DNA of 64,000 nt from Pasteurella multocida subsp. multocida OH4807 (GCA_000973525.1 CP004391.1:186001-250000); one strand, 5' to 3'. Counted from the stretch's first letter, positions 8,531 through 17,401 are shown. The notes: generated from the letters alone by a model not told the origin. Made by a program: numbers and translations.

Positions 8531-8575
8531 ATGTTTTGGTTTAAAAACGTCATGATTTATCGTCTAGCAAGATGA
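8531..8575 (+). pseudogene. rdgC: RdgC stub (14 residues)
   Basis: The first 12 codons, MFWFKNVMIYRL, match the highly conserved N-terminus of RdgC, a ring-shaped DNA-binding protein carried by some phages next to recombination genes; the frame then stops (TGA at 8573). The rest of rdgC is gone, which marks a deletion endpoint near 8567. Confidence 0.6.
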
Positions 8576-8855
8576 TGTTTTCTTTATGTATCTTCTTACT
8601 TACCATCTATCTTCAGTAACTCATTGGCAACCACTTCCACAACCGCCTGAAACTGAGTGATAGCTTTTATTTGACAATAACCGTCAACTTTTTCATCAAA
8701 AAATAACACAACGTATTTAGAAAAGTTAACTTTTGTTATACTATATTTATAGTTGTCAAAACTCTTGATAAACTAGGAAGCCTTATTGATTGGTAGGAAA
8801 CTATTGATTGTTAAGGCATTTTTTGTACCTTGAACTGTTTATTTAAGGAAATTTT
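8576..8855. other. Deletion scar and promoter region before the Panacea operon
   Basis: On the minus strand, about 45 codons read VNFSKYVVLFFDEKVDGYCQ and end at a TAA near 8602, with no clear start codon: probably the C-terminal piece of a lost gene. On the plus strand, TATACT/TATATT words at 8737-8750 could be the promoter for the gene pair at 8856. The 13-bp word AGCCTTATTGATT at about 8780 also occurs at about 6350. Confidence 0.4.
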
Positions 8856-9299
8856 ATGGCTTATTCTGCAAAAGCAATCGCAAATACTGTGATTGAAATG
8901 GCTCGTGCCAGAGGTATTTTTGATGTAAGTCCAATGAAATTACAAAAATTAATTTTTTACGCTCAATCTTGGAGCTTAAAATTAAATAATGTAAAGCTAT
9001 TTAGTGATCCAATAGAAAGATGGGATTATGGTCCAGTTGTTCGCGACGTATATCACGAATTTAAAGGCTTTGGTTACCATCCAATTACATTACTTGCTAC
9101 AGATGCTCTTGGATATATTCCTGTAGTAAGACCAGATGATCTATACTCTCTTGACTTAATAGGTAGAGTTCTAGACGTCTATGGTCGATTCTCAGCGATT
9201 GAGTTATCTAATATGACTCATGCTCAAGGAACTGCTTGGAAGATGGGGAAAACGGAAACTATAATTTCTGATGAAGATCTTAAAAATGGGAAAGTTTAA
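8856..9299 (+). CDS. Panacea-domain (DUF4065) antitoxin-like protein
   Basis: A 147-residue protein of the Panacea/DUF4065 family (GepA, SocA-like). Key features are MKLQKLIFYAQSWSLKL at about residues 27-43, WDYGPVVRDVYHEF at about residues 58-71, and a C-terminal segment ending in a Ser/Asn-rich helix. Panacea domains act as chaperone-like antitoxins for diverse, unrelated toxins in two-gene systems. The gene overlaps the next ORF by one base (TAATG), a typical toxin-antitoxin coupling. Its position inside a prophage suggests addiction or superinfection exclusion. The antitoxin role is from family knowledge; the pairing is inferred. Confidence 0.8.
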   Translation: MAYSAKAIANTVIEMARARGIFDVSPMKLQKLIFYAQSWSLKLNNVKLFSDPIERWDYGPVVRDVYHEFKGFGYHPITLLATDALGYIPVVRPDDLYSLDLIGRVLDVYGRFSAIELSNMTHAQGTAWKMGKTETIISDEDLKNGKV

Positions 9300-9682
9300 T
9301 GTCTGAGAATGAACTAAACAAAATCAAGACTGGTTTTTCTACCCGTGAGATTTCTAGCCATGAAACACTAAGATCGCACCCGATCATAGAAGATGAACAA
9401 CAGGATTATAAACGAGCTCCTCAAGAGCAAAAATTACTTGAGGAAATTGAAAACCTTAAATCAACTCGTGAAATGAGAGAAAAATATGCTAATAAAGCCT
9501 ACGATTTTGCAGCATACACCATTTCCTTTTGGGCGTTTTTATTCTTGGCTTACTTTCTCAGCCCGCATGATAAAAAACCACTTAACGATACCGCTCTTGC
9601 TATTTTTACAACCGCTTGCACCATAAACATATTGGCAGCCTTTATTTCCATTATTAAAGGTCTTTTTCCTAATAAAAACTAA
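9299..9682 (+). CDS. Small membrane protein, candidate toxin partner of the Panacea antitoxin
   Basis: A 127-residue protein with a charged N-terminal half that should form a coiled coil (QEQKLLEEIENLKSTREMRE) and two C-terminal hydrophobic segments (FAAYTISFWAFLFLAYFL and AIFTTACTINILAAFISII) separated by a short polar loop. I do not recognise a named family. The start overlaps the Panacea gene stop by one base. Membrane-active toxins are a known class of Panacea partners, so this is the obvious candidate toxin; an independent phage membrane protein is the alternative. Confidence 0.6.
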   Translation: MSENELNKIKTGFSTREISSHETLRSHPIIEDEQQDYKRAPQEQKLLEEIENLKSTREMREKYANKAYDFAAYTISFWAFLFLAYFLSPHDKKPLNDTALAIFTTACTINILAAFISIIKGLFPNKN

Positions 9683-9686
9683 TTAT

Positions 9687-9716
9687 TTGACAAACCCGCT
9701 CACAACGGATTAAGAT
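9687..9716 (+). promoter_or_regulatory. Putative promoter of the C4-like RNA/antirepressor operon
   Basis: TTGACA at 9687-9692 and TAAGAT at 9711-9716 with an 18-bp spacer. It lies between the Panacea pair and the structured RNA region. Confidence 0.45.
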
Positions 9717-9743
9717 AACCGCACTACTAAATCGAGCGGCTAT

Positions 9744-9770
9744 CCGCACCCGACAGAAATGCGGTTTTTT
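9744..9770 (+). terminator. Terminator-like hairpin in the antirepressor leader
   Basis: CCGCA (9744-9748) pairs with TGCGG (9760-9764), followed by a run of T to 9770. It may attenuate transcription before the structured RNA. Confidence 0.45.
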
Positions 9771-9900
9771 TGTACCTGAATTTTAGGTATTGCCAGTTAT
9801 GGCGGGTCTAGAGAGCCTAATACAATACCCTTGTGGAAATAAGCTCCGCCGACTCGATTCGGTAGTTGAAGCCCGCCACCTACTAAATGGCGATACTACT
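9767..9900 (+). ncRNA. C4-like phage antisense RNA
   Basis: A GC-rich, highly structured island in AT-rich DNA. An outer stem pairs GTATTGCCA (9787-9795) with TGGCGATAC (9888-9896, one G-U). An inner stem pairs GGCGGG (9801-9806) with CCCGCC (9872-9877). A hairpin CCGA-CTCGAT-TCGG sits at about 9849-9862. Its loop CTCGAT is complementary to ATCGAG at 9905-9910, and TTTTTGTACCT (9767-9777) is complementary to 9909-9919; both target stretches cover the ribosome-binding site of the next gene. This matches the logic of the P1 immI C4 RNA, which silences an icd-ant operon. The family assignment is by pattern and context. Confidence 0.65.
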
Positions 9901-9920
9901 AAAAATCGAGGTACAAAAAT

Positions 9921-10139
9921 ATGTCAAATATCAATTCCTTTAGAAGTCTATCCATCGACACGATAGACGAAATCAACAAACTTACCGAACAAGCCAAATC
10001 ACTTATCCAAATTGTTTTGAATGATGGAAACGATCTCTCGTGTGGATTTGCATCATCTCAACAAGTTATTACTGGTACGCTCTGGGCAGCTTTAGATCTC
10101 GTCTCTCAAATTGACCACCACATTTCTAATGCAAAATAA
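9921..10139 (+). CDS. Small ORF in the icd position of an immI-like operon (72 aa)
   Basis: A 72-residue protein of unknown function, helical and mildly acidic. Its GAGG ribosome-binding site (9908-9911) is 9 bp from the ATG and is covered by both segments complementary to the C4-like RNA. It precedes the antirepressor, as icd does in phage P1, and translation of the two may be coupled. No motif was recognised. Confidence 0.6.
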   Translation: MSNINSFRSLSIDTIDEINKLTEQAKSLIQIVLNDGNDLSCGFASSQQVITGTLWAALDLVSQIDHHISNAK

Positions 10140-10152
10140 TAGGAATTTTTAT

Positions 10153-10875
10153 ATGAACACATTAATTACATTAAACAATGAAAATTTAACTATGAGCAGT
10201 CGTGAAATTGCGGAGCTTGTAGATGTTCGCCACGATAATGTGAGAAGAACTATTGAAACCCTCGCGGACAAAGGAGTTATAACTTTACCTCAAATTGAGG
10301 AAAAGCCAACAAAAGGGCGTCCAAGCCTAGAATATATATTTTCTGGCGAACAAGGTAAGCGAGATTCAATTATTGTTGTTGCTCAACTTTGTCCTGAGTT
10401 TACCGCTCGACTTGTTGATCGTTGGCAAGAATTAGAAAATCAAATCCGACAACCACTTGATCCAATGCAAATGCTCAATGACCCACGAACCTTACGTGGA
10501 TTGCTAGATAATTATACTGAAAAAGTTCTGGTATTAGAGCATAAAGTCGAAGAAATGAAACCGACTGTGGCAGCTTTCGATCGCATAGCTACTAAAACTG
10601 AAGGATCAATGTGTATTACTGATTCTGCTAAACACTTAGGTGTAAAACCAAAATTTCTGTTTGATTTCCTATCATCACAAAAGTGGATCTATAAACGACC
10701 TGGTAACTCTAATTGGATTGCTTACCAAGATAAACTACAACAGCTATTACTTGAACATAAAATCCATGTAGCAATGCGTGATGATGGCACAGAAAAAGTT
10801 TGTGAGCGTGTATTAATAACAGCAAAAGGGCTGACAAAACTCGCAAAAATATTTGAATTACAGCAAGCAGCATAA
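10153..10875 (+). CDS. Phage antirepressor, Rha-type N-terminus plus KilA-C/ANT domain
   Basis: A 240-residue antirepressor. Residues 1-90 match the Rha/pRha regulatory domain (MSSREIAELVDVRHDNVRRT, then GRPSLEYIFSGEQGKRDSIIVVAQL). Residues about 130-240 are an ANT/KilA-C domain (GSMCITDSAKHLGVKPKFLF, YKRPGNSNWIAYQ, VLITAKGLTKLAKIF). Such proteins inactivate phage repressors and trigger lytic growth. The ATG at 10153 follows AGGAATTTT; the longer frame from 10111 overlaps the preceding gene and is unlikely. Its position after the C4-like RNA and a small ORF repeats the immI layout of P1. Confidence 0.85.
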   Translation: MNTLITLNNENLTMSSREIAELVDVRHDNVRRTIETLADKGVITLPQIEEKPTKGRPSLEYIFSGEQGKRDSIIVVAQLCPEFTARLVDRWQELENQIRQPLDPMQMLNDPRTLRGLLDNYTEKVLVLEHKVEEMKPTVAAFDRIATKTEGSMCITDSAKHLGVKPKFLFDFLSSQKWIYKRPGNSNWIAYQDKLQQLLLEHKIHVAMRDDGTEKVCERVLITAKGLTKLAKIFELQQAA

Positions 10876-10884
10876 GAAAACCGA

Positions 10885-10906
10885 CCGCACTTTTGTGCGG
10901 TTTTTT
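10885..10906 (+). terminator. Terminator after the antirepressor
   Basis: CCGCAC-TTTT-GTGCGG stem-loop with a T6 tail, containing the uptake-signal core. Confidence 0.7.
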
Positions 10907-10922
10907 ATTTATAGGAGGATTT

Positions 10923-11174
10923 ATGGAAATTAATATTTATGATGAGTTCCTTAGCCCTTTAGAAATTTCGCATATTACAGGTTATTCACAACCTAAAAGA
11001 CAAATACAAAGACTCAATCAACTTGGGATAGCATTTATTCCACCTAATGGAAACACAAAGCACCCTATTGTTAGACGTGACTATTCAAACAAGAAAGCAC
11101 GCAAATCGAGTGTTGCTAGCGAACAAAAAGCAAGAGTAGTATGGAGATCTAATGTATTAAATCAAGGAGGTTGA
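10923..11174 (+). CDS. DUF4224 (excisionase-like) protein
   Basis: An 83-residue protein. The N-terminal motif FLSPLEISHITGYSQPKRQI with QLGIAFIPPNGNTKHPIVRR is the DUF4224 pattern of small proteins encoded directly before phage integrases; an excisionase or integrase-control role is likely but not proven for the family. It starts at the ATG after AGGAGGAT and ends 2 bp before the integrase start codon. Confidence 0.75.
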   Translation: MEINIYDEFLSPLEISHITGYSQPKRQIQRLNQLGIAFIPPNGNTKHPIVRRDYSNKKARKSSVASEQKARVVWRSNVLNQGG

Positions 11175-11175
11175 T

Positions 11176-12206
11176 ATGGGACGACCTAGAAAAAAGAATA
11201 TCAAGGATTACCTCAAGGGCTAGTTTGTAGAGTGAGAAAGAAAGCCAATGGAACAAAAGTAATGTATTACTATTACACAATGGCTGATAAAAAAGAAAAA
11301 CCTCTTGGGAAAGATAAAAAGCTAGCTGTATTAGAAGCGGCAAAACTAAACGTACAGCAGAATCAAATAAGTAATAAGATTTTATTTATTGAGGTTCTCT
11401 CACGCTATGAAAATGAAGTTGTACCGACCAAAAAGGCCAGAAATACCCGCAATTCAAATATCCAAGCAATACGTAAGTTAACCCAATTTTTTGGCGACCC
11501 CCCTATTCCACTTGAAGATATAGAGCCAATCCATATAAGAGAATATCTTGAATGGAGAAAGGATGTAAAACCGACAGCAAATATCGAAATCGGGTTGTTT
11601 AATCATATCTGGAATACAGCTAGAGAATGGGGGTATACAAATTTAATCAGTCCATCTACGGGAGTTAAAAAGTATAAAGTTCAATATAGAGATATTTATG
11701 TTGAAGATTACATTCTCGATAAAATATATGAGTGTGCTTCTGATGATATGAAGGATATTATTGATGTTGCATATTTACTAGGACAGCGCCCCATTGATGT
11801 TGTGAAGATCCATAGCTCTCATATTTACGATGGTCTATTGCATATTACACAACAAAAGACGGGAAAGAAAATCAGATTCGAGATTATCGGGAAGCTGAGT
11901 GAGATTATTAGACGAAGAATTACCGAAGAGAAACAATGGTTATTTGTAAATAAATGGGGACGAAAACTAGAAAGGAGATCACTTACAGATTATTTCAAAG
12001 AAACACGTAAAGCTGCAATGGAAAAATATCCTGAATTAGCTGATGAGATTGCCGTTGTTCAAATGAGAGATTTAAGAGCTAAAACAGCTACAGATATTTC
12101 ATTAAAAGTTGATGATGAGTTAGCAAGAAAACAACTTGGCCACTCTTCTTCAAAAACAACACAAATATATATCAGAAAAGACAAGCCCATGAAACCCATA
12201 AAATAA
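11176..12206 (+). pseudogene. int: Tyrosine phage integrase, probably inactivated by a frameshift near its start
   Basis: A strong AAGGAGG site leads to the ATG at 11176 and the typical integrase start MGRPRKKN, but this frame stops after 15 codons. The rest (GLPQGLVCRVRKKANG onward) continues in another frame to 12206; one missing base near 11203 explains it. The body has a SAM-like core-binding domain and a catalytic domain with the first Arg in GQRPIDVVK, the second Arg in MRDLRAKTA, His in QLGHSSSKTT and Tyr in IYIRKD. A 324-residue product could still start at the GTG at 11232 but would lack the N-terminal DNA-contacting segment. A sequencing error is the other explanation. Confidence 0.8.
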
Positions 12207-12239
12207 AAATGCTCATCTTAACTAAAAAGATGAGCATTT
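12207..12239 (+). terminator. Bidirectional terminator after int
   Basis: AAATGCTCATCTT pairs with AAGATGAGCATTT (12207-12219 with 12227-12239). Confidence 0.75.
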
Positions 12240-12357
12240 GTGTCACAAATTATTTCCGAAACCATTTTATAGAAAATTGATTTTGTTCACTATTTTTAGT
12301 GAAAAATCCAATGTATTTTCGGAAATAAAAAGAGGCTAAAGGCTTTTAAAACCTTGA

Positions 12358-12642
12358 TTATACTCTTTTAAAATCAATATGTACTAATTTTGGTTTAAAT
12401 GGGTGACGTTGCATTGCTTGAGCTTTAACTGCAACCTCTTTACCATCGATCACTAAAGTAATGACATCTGTATAAAATGCATCATGAACTTGTGCGTTGT
12501 TTAAATCATCGTGATTTAAAATGATTGAAACAGGCGCTTCATTCCCACCATAAACGATAGCTGGGATTTGACCATTGTGGCGCAGGCGGCGGCTCGCACC
12601 CTTACCTTGCGCTTGACGAACTTCGGCATTAAATTTAAACAT
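12358..12642 (-). CDS. rplY: 50S ribosomal protein L25
   Basis: L25 binds 5S rRNA in the large ribosomal subunit. The 94-residue reading from the ATG at 12642 ([20 protein letters not shown]) matches the short single-domain L25 of gamma-proteobacteria; the longer reading from 12708 would add a non-conserved tail. It has [16 protein letters not shown] and ends with [13 protein letters not shown]. Its 3' end borders the integrase of prophage 1, so the prophage probably integrated just downstream of rplY. Confidence 0.95.
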   Translation of the reverse strand: MFKFNAEVRQAQGKGASRRLRHNGQIPAIVYGGNEAPVSIILNHDDLNNAQVHDAFYTDVITLVIDGKEVAVKAQAMQRHPFKPKLVHIDFKRV

Positions 12643-12887
12643 TGTTACTATTCTCATAATTAGAATTAAATAAGATAAAACCGCAGGCGACCCAACGATT
12701 TTCCACAAATTAGCTCAAAGGCTTACTTTGAGAGGCTGGATTATATTTGATTTATATTGACAAATCAAATATTAATCAGAAATTTACTTTAATTTTGCTG
12801 AGTTTTTTAGCGACTTTATGAAAAAAACAAGGTAAAATGAGGGTCATTTTTATAAAAAATCATCATGTTAACTAAGTGGCGTAATAA

Positions 12888-13499
12888 ATGGATCTTCTTA
12901 TCTCCTTTTTTTCTGACTATGGTTACTTTGCTGTACTATTTGTCTTAATCCTCTGTGGTTTTGGATTACCTATCCCAGAAGATATTACTCTTGTTTCTGG
13001 GGGGGTGATCGCGGGGCTCTATCCAGATGATATCAATGTACATATTATGTTGATTGTTAGTATGTTTGGTGTACTGGCGGGCGACTCTACCATGTATTGG
13101 TTAGGTCGTATTTATGGCGCAAAAATCCTTCGTTTCAAATTAATGCGTAAATTAATTACACTTAAAAGATTGCGCGCAGTTCGTGATAAATTTGAGAAAT
13201 ACGGTAATCGAGTATTATTTACTGCCAGATTTTTACCAGGTCTCAGAGCCGTCATCTATATGGTATCCGGAATTACAAGACGCGTTACTTATACTCGCTT
13301 TCTTCTGATTGATTTTTTTGCAGCCATTATTTCTGTTCCAATTTGGATCTATTTGGGCTTTTTTGGAGCAAAAAATTTAGATAAATTACATCATCAAATC
13401 CATCAAGGACAAACTCTTATTTATATTATTCTTGGTGTACTCGCTATTTTCTTACTTTGGCAATGGCGAAAAAGTAAAAAAGCCAAAAATGAAAGCTAA
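12888..13499 (+). CDS. DedA-family membrane protein
   Basis: A 203-residue polytopic inner-membrane protein with the DedA/VTT pattern: GFGLPIPEDITLVSGG near the N-terminus and FTARFLPGLRAVIYMVSGI, which holds the re-entrant loop and conserved Arg residues. DedA proteins are flippase-type lipid carriers and support membrane homeostasis. Four or five hydrophobic segments and a basic C-terminal tail (WRKSKKAKNES) are visible. It is convergent with bioD across a long hairpin. Confidence 0.88.
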   Translation: MDLLISFFSDYGYFAVLFVLILCGFGLPIPEDITLVSGGVIAGLYPDDINVHIMLIVSMFGVLAGDSTMYWLGRIYGAKILRFKLMRKLITLKRLRAVRDKFEKYGNRVLFTARFLPGLRAVIYMVSGITRRVTYTRFLLIDFFAAIISVPIWIYLGFFGAKNLDKLHHQIHQGQTLIYIILGVLAIFLLWQWRKSKKAKNES

Positions 13500-13513
13500 A
13501 TCAGTATAGAACA

Positions 13514-13558
13514 AAATAAAAGCGTTTTGTTAGTATCTAAAACAAAACGCTTTTATTT
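13514..13558. terminator. Bidirectional terminator between dedA-like gene and bioD
   Basis: AATAAAAGCGTTTTGTT pairs with AACAAAACGCTTTTATT around a short loop. Confidence 0.8.
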
Positions 13559-13570
13559 ACTCAATACATA

Positions 13571-14299
13571 TCACAGCACAGTTTCCATATAAGTCAGTCT
13601 GTCTAAGTTAGTAATATAATGCCCTAATTCTTGTTCTTCAGGTTTATATAAATAAGGAATTTGCCCAAGCAATGGTGCATCAATCTTTGTTTTCAAAAAA
13701 TCAATAATTTCAGCATAATGCCCTAAACAAGGGTTAATCCTATTTGCAATCCATCCTAATAACGGTAAACCTTTCTGTTTAATCGCCTCTTCAGTTAATA
13801 AAGCATGGTTAATACATCCTTCTTTAATGCCAACGACAAGTACAACAGGCATATTATGTTCTTTTACCCAGTCCGCAAAATAAGAATGACGATTCAGTGG
13901 TGTTAACCAACCACATGTACCCTCAACTAATACCGATTGATATTTTTTATTCAAACGGGCTAAGTCCACATTAATTTTTTCTATATGAACGTCATTTCTA
14001 TCATGACAAAAAGTAGGTATTGTTTGTTTAAAAGTATAGCTGTTGATTTCTTGATATGTGACATCCATTTGTGTCGATTTGATTAACGTCAACACATCCA
14101 TATTATCCTCTGACGCATAATCATTATTCAATATATCGTGACATTCTGTGTCGGGATAAAGTTCATCTTCTCGGCTAAGTGCAATGGGTTTATAACCTAC
14201 GATTTGAATATTTTTATTTTGTAATGCCTGTATTATTGCTCGACTTGCTACAGTTTTTCCCACATTTGTGTCCGTACCTGTTACAAAAAAACTACTCAT
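13571..14299 (-). CDS. bioD: Dethiobiotin synthetase
   Basis: BioD closes the ureido ring of biotin by ATP-dependent carboxylation of 7,8-diaminopelargonate. The 242-residue protein begins with the family P-loop FFVTGTDTNVGKTVASRA and has VEGTCGW at about residues 115-121, the conserved Gly-rich acidic loop. No other bio genes are next to it in this window. It is convergent with the dedA-like gene and downstream of the ROK regulator on the same strand, with a 170-bp gap. Confidence 0.93.
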   Translation of the reverse strand: MSSFFVTGTDTNVGKTVASRAIIQALQNKNIQIVGYKPIALSREDELYPDTECHDILNNDYASEDNMDVLTLIKSTQMDVTYQEINSYTFKQTIPTFCHDRNDVHIEKINVDLARLNKKYQSVLVEGTCGWLTPLNRHSYFADWVKEHNMPVVLVVGIKEGCINHALLTEEAIKQKGLPLLGWIANRINPCLGHYAEIIDFLKTKIDAPLLGQIPYLYKPEEQELGHYITNLDRLTYMETVL

Positions 14300-14469
14300 T
14301 GCGTATCCCCTTTATCTCAACCTATTCGCGATCTTAAAGGAAATCTGTCGTAGAAAAATTGAGATAACACAACTTTTTTTGAATTAATACGATCAATTCA
14401 AAAATAAATAAAAACGCACTGCTCACGCTAAAGGTAAAACAGTGCTAATTTATTAAAAATAATATTCTA

Positions 14470-15687
14470 TTAATCTTTAATAAAATATCCGAGTAAACTC
14501 CCATCATAAATACTCTGTTTAATCGCAGACGCAGCTACAACAGGTGTATTCCAATCATATTTTCCCGTAATCACTTCTACTTTAGAATTGGTCTTACCCA
14601 AGTTTTCTCGTAATTGCTGATTAACCCGATTTAAAAACAAGTCTTTTGCTAATAAGAAACTGGCGCTTAACATAATTTTCTGTGGAGAAAAAATATCCAC
14701 TAGATTCATTAAAATATAAGCCAAACTATCAGCAACATGAAATAAAATACGTTCTGCCTTTTTATCCCCCTGATTTGCAGCCTCACACAAAAAAGCAATT
14801 TTCTCCGCATTATTTGGTAAGGCATTATGTGGGAAATAGTGATCAATTAAAGGATAGATCGCTTTATGTGTAACTTGATTTTTTAATTGATACTGTTCCA
14901 TTTCATTTAAATGACAACTAATCTTCTCTTGTAATCCATTCAACCTTGGTACAATCATTTTATGAATCTGGCTTCTCGCCTGATTTTTTTGTGATAGTAA
15001 TTCACCTTTCGTTAGAACATTAAAATTAATCACATCATCTAATTGCAAAAATAAAACATTATCACAATTAATCACGCTGCCTAGGGTTGATTCAGCAAGT
15101 AGCCAGGTTTTAAAGTATTCGGTTATCAATACTGGTACGTTGAAGTAAGGAGTAAATAGTGCCTTTAAATCAAGATTTAAAGGTGTTTCCCCCAGTTTGA
15201 TTAAACGACTCGCCTCATCAAATTCCCCTCCTACAGCAACAGAAAAGGTAATTAAATGATTTAGCTTGTTTTGAGTTTCATTTAAAAACTGTTGAACATA
15301 CTTCACCAAAACCACATCAAGATTCTTCAATTCTTCTGGTGTCAGTGGGTAAATACTGTGTTTAATAGTACCACCATCTAGTTCACTTAAAATAATTTCG
15401 AACTGGTTTTCAACTAAGGTCGCACATAACGATTGCCAATAAAATGGTGACACGCACAAACCAATTGCAGGACGCCCGCGACTTTCTGTATTTTGCACTG
15501 CCCTTTCAACAATTAATTTTTCTTGAATGAGCTCTCGAGTTAAAGAGGTAATAGTCGCTGGTGCTAAACGCGACAATTTTGAGAGATCAATGCGAGAAAT
15601 TTCTTCAAATTGTTCAATTAAACGGTAAATACGTCCAAGCTGTTTTAAACGTAACGGTAATTTATCTTCTTTTCTAATCTTTGGCAT
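14470..15687 (-). CDS. ROK-family transcriptional regulator (Mlc/NagC-like) lacking the zinc motif
   Basis: A 405-residue Mlc/NagC-type repressor from the ATG at 15687, which gives the usual family length; the extension to 15768 is not conserved. A winged helix-turn-helix lies at about residues 25-60 (ISRIDLSKLSRLAPATITSL), and SRGRPAIGL links it to the ROK body. C-terminal MNLVDIFSPQKIMLSASFLL and AAASAIKQSIYDGSLLGYF match Mlc. The ROK zinc signature CxCGxxGCxE, needed in Mlc for glucose-PTS sensing, is absent from the expected region (near MIVPRLNGLQEKISCHLNE). It may be a divergent member with a changed signal or a degenerate gene. Confidence 0.8.
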   Translation of the reverse strand: MPKIRKEDKLPLRLKQLGRIYRLIEQFEEISRIDLSKLSRLAPATITSLTRELIQEKLIVERAVQNTESRGRPAIGLCVSPFYWQSLCATLVENQFEIILSELDGGTIKHSIYPLTPEELKNLDVVLVKYVQQFLNETQNKLNHLITFSVAVGGEFDEASRLIKLGETPLNLDLKALFTPYFNVPVLITEYFKTWLLAESTLGSVINCDNVLFLQLDDVINFNVLTKGELLSQKNQARSQIHKMIVPRLNGLQEKISCHLNEMEQYQLKNQVTHKAIYPLIDHYFPHNALPNNAEKIAFLCEAANQGDKKAERILFHVADSLAYILMNLVDIFSPQKIMLSASFLLAKDLFLNRVNQQLRENLGKTNSKVEVITGKYDWNTPVVAASAIKQSIYDGSLLGYFIKD

Positions 15688-15975
15688 GATCCATACCCAA
15701 TATATATGAGGTTCAATACGCTCTTCACTTATTCCCCCTCTTTGAAAAAAGAGGTCGATTAGCTTCACTGAATACTGAGGTTCTAATAAGAATAAGAAAT
15801 AATAAATTTTTTACTTATACCAGTTACGTCGATAAAAACAAGTCCTTTAATTCAATAATGAGTTCTATTTCACAAAAACAAAACGTTTAATACATTTTGG
15901 CAATTTTCCTAAGTTAAGGTAAACTATATCGGTTTATTTATTTGCAAAATTTTGTTGAAAACTGAGGTTTTTTGT

Positions 15976-17379
15976 ATGACTAAAATTGCATCTATTGTTG
16001 ATGTATTACAGGGTAAGATCGCCATCGGCGAAAACGTGACGGTCCGTGGTTGGATTCGTACTCGTCGTGATTCAAAAGCTGGGCTTTCTTTTTTAGCCAT
16101 TTATGATGGTTCTTGCTTCGATCCAATCCAAGCGATTGTTAATAATGATATTGAAAATTATGAATCAGAAGTACTACGTTTAACAACAGGTTGTTCCGTT
16201 GTTGTAACTGGTACCGTAGTTGAATCGCCAGCAGAAGGTCAAGCTGTTGAATTACAAGCAGAGAAAGTCGAAGTAACTGGTTGGGTTGAAGATCCAGAAA
16301 CTTATCCAATGGCGGCAAAACGCCACTCTATTGAGTATTTACGTGAAGTTGCGCACTTACGTCCACGCACAAATATCATCGGTGCGGTTGCACGTGTGCG
16401 CCACTGTTTAGCACAAGCAATTCATCGCTTCTTCCACGAACAAGGTTTCTACTGGGTTGCAACGCCATTAATCACAGCATCAGATACCGAAGGTGCGGGT
16501 GAAATGTTCCGCGTTTCAACCCTTGATTTAGAAAATCTACCTCGAGATGACAAAGGTGCGGTCGATTTTTCACAAGATTTCTTTGGTAAAGAATCATTCT
16601 TAACCGTATCAGGTCAATTAAACGGCGAAACTTATGCCTGTGCATTAAGCAAAATCTATACATTTGGTCCAACATTCCGTGCCGAAAACTCAAACACAAC
16701 TCGCCACCTTGCTGAGTTCTGGATGATTGAACCTGAAGTTGCATTTGCTACTTTAGCAGATAACGCAAAATTAGCGGAAGATATGTTGAAATATGTGTTC
16801 CGTGCTGTACTTGCAGAACGCAAAGATGATTTAAAATTCTTTGAAAAGCACGTTGATAAAGATGTCATTACTCGTTTAGAAAACTTTATTAACTCAGATT
16901 TTGCACAAATTGATTATACTGACGCGATTGAAGTATTATTACAATCAGGCAAACAATTTGAGTTCCCAGTATCTTGGGGGATTGACCTTTCTTCTGAACA
17001 CGAACGCTATCTTGCTGAAGAACATTTTAAATCACCAGTAGTGGTAAAAAACTATCCAAAAGACATCAAAGCATTCTATATGCGCTTAAACGATGATGGT
17101 AAAACGGTTGCAGCAATGGATGTATTAGCGCCAGGTATTGGCGAAATTATTGGTGGTTCTCAACGTGAAGAACGTTTAGACGTGCTAGACAAACGTATGT
17201 TCGAAATGGGGTTAAACCCTGAAGATTACTGGTGGTACCGCGATTTACGTCGTTATGGTACTGTACCGCATTCTGGTTTTGGTCTTGGGTTTGAACGTTT
17301 AATCGTTTATGTGACTGGAGTGCAAAACATTCGTGATGTTATCCCATTCCCACGAGCACCACGTAATGCGAACTTCTAA
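15976..17379 (+). CDS. asnS: Asparaginyl-tRNA synthetase
   Basis: AsnRS charges tRNA-Asn. The 467-residue class II synthetase starts at the ATG at 15976 ([20 protein letters not shown]). An OB-fold anticodon-binding domain ([17 protein letters not shown]) is followed by the catalytic core with motif 2 ([21 protein letters not shown]) and motif 3 ([15 protein letters not shown]). The upstream ATG at 15952 lacks a ribosome site. It ends before a strong terminator and pbpC. Confidence 0.97.
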   Translation: MTKIASIVDVLQGKIAIGENVTVRGWIRTRRDSKAGLSFLAIYDGSCFDPIQAIVNNDIENYESEVLRLTTGCSVVVTGTVVESPAEGQAVELQAEKVEVTGWVEDPETYPMAAKRHSIEYLREVAHLRPRTNIIGAVARVRHCLAQAIHRFFHEQGFYWVATPLITASDTEGAGEMFRVSTLDLENLPRDDKGAVDFSQDFFGKESFLTVSGQLNGETYACALSKIYTFGPTFRAENSNTTRHLAEFWMIEPEVAFATLADNAKLAEDMLKYVFRAVLAERKDDLKFFEKHVDKDVITRLENFINSDFAQIDYTDAIEVLLQSGKQFEFPVSWGIDLSSEHERYLAEEHFKSPVVVKNYPKDIKAFYMRLNDDGKTVAAMDVLAPGIGEIIGGSQREERLDVLDKRMFEMGLNPEDYWWYRDLRRYGTVPHSGFGLGFERLIVYVTGVQNIRDVIPFPRAPRNANF

Positions 17380-17401
17380 TTTAAAATAGAAATATACAGA
17401 T

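Noticed and set aside
3114..12357. att repeats of prophage 1
   Set aside because: No clear direct repeat between the yjjU-like side and the rplY side could be identified by eye, so no att site is claimed.
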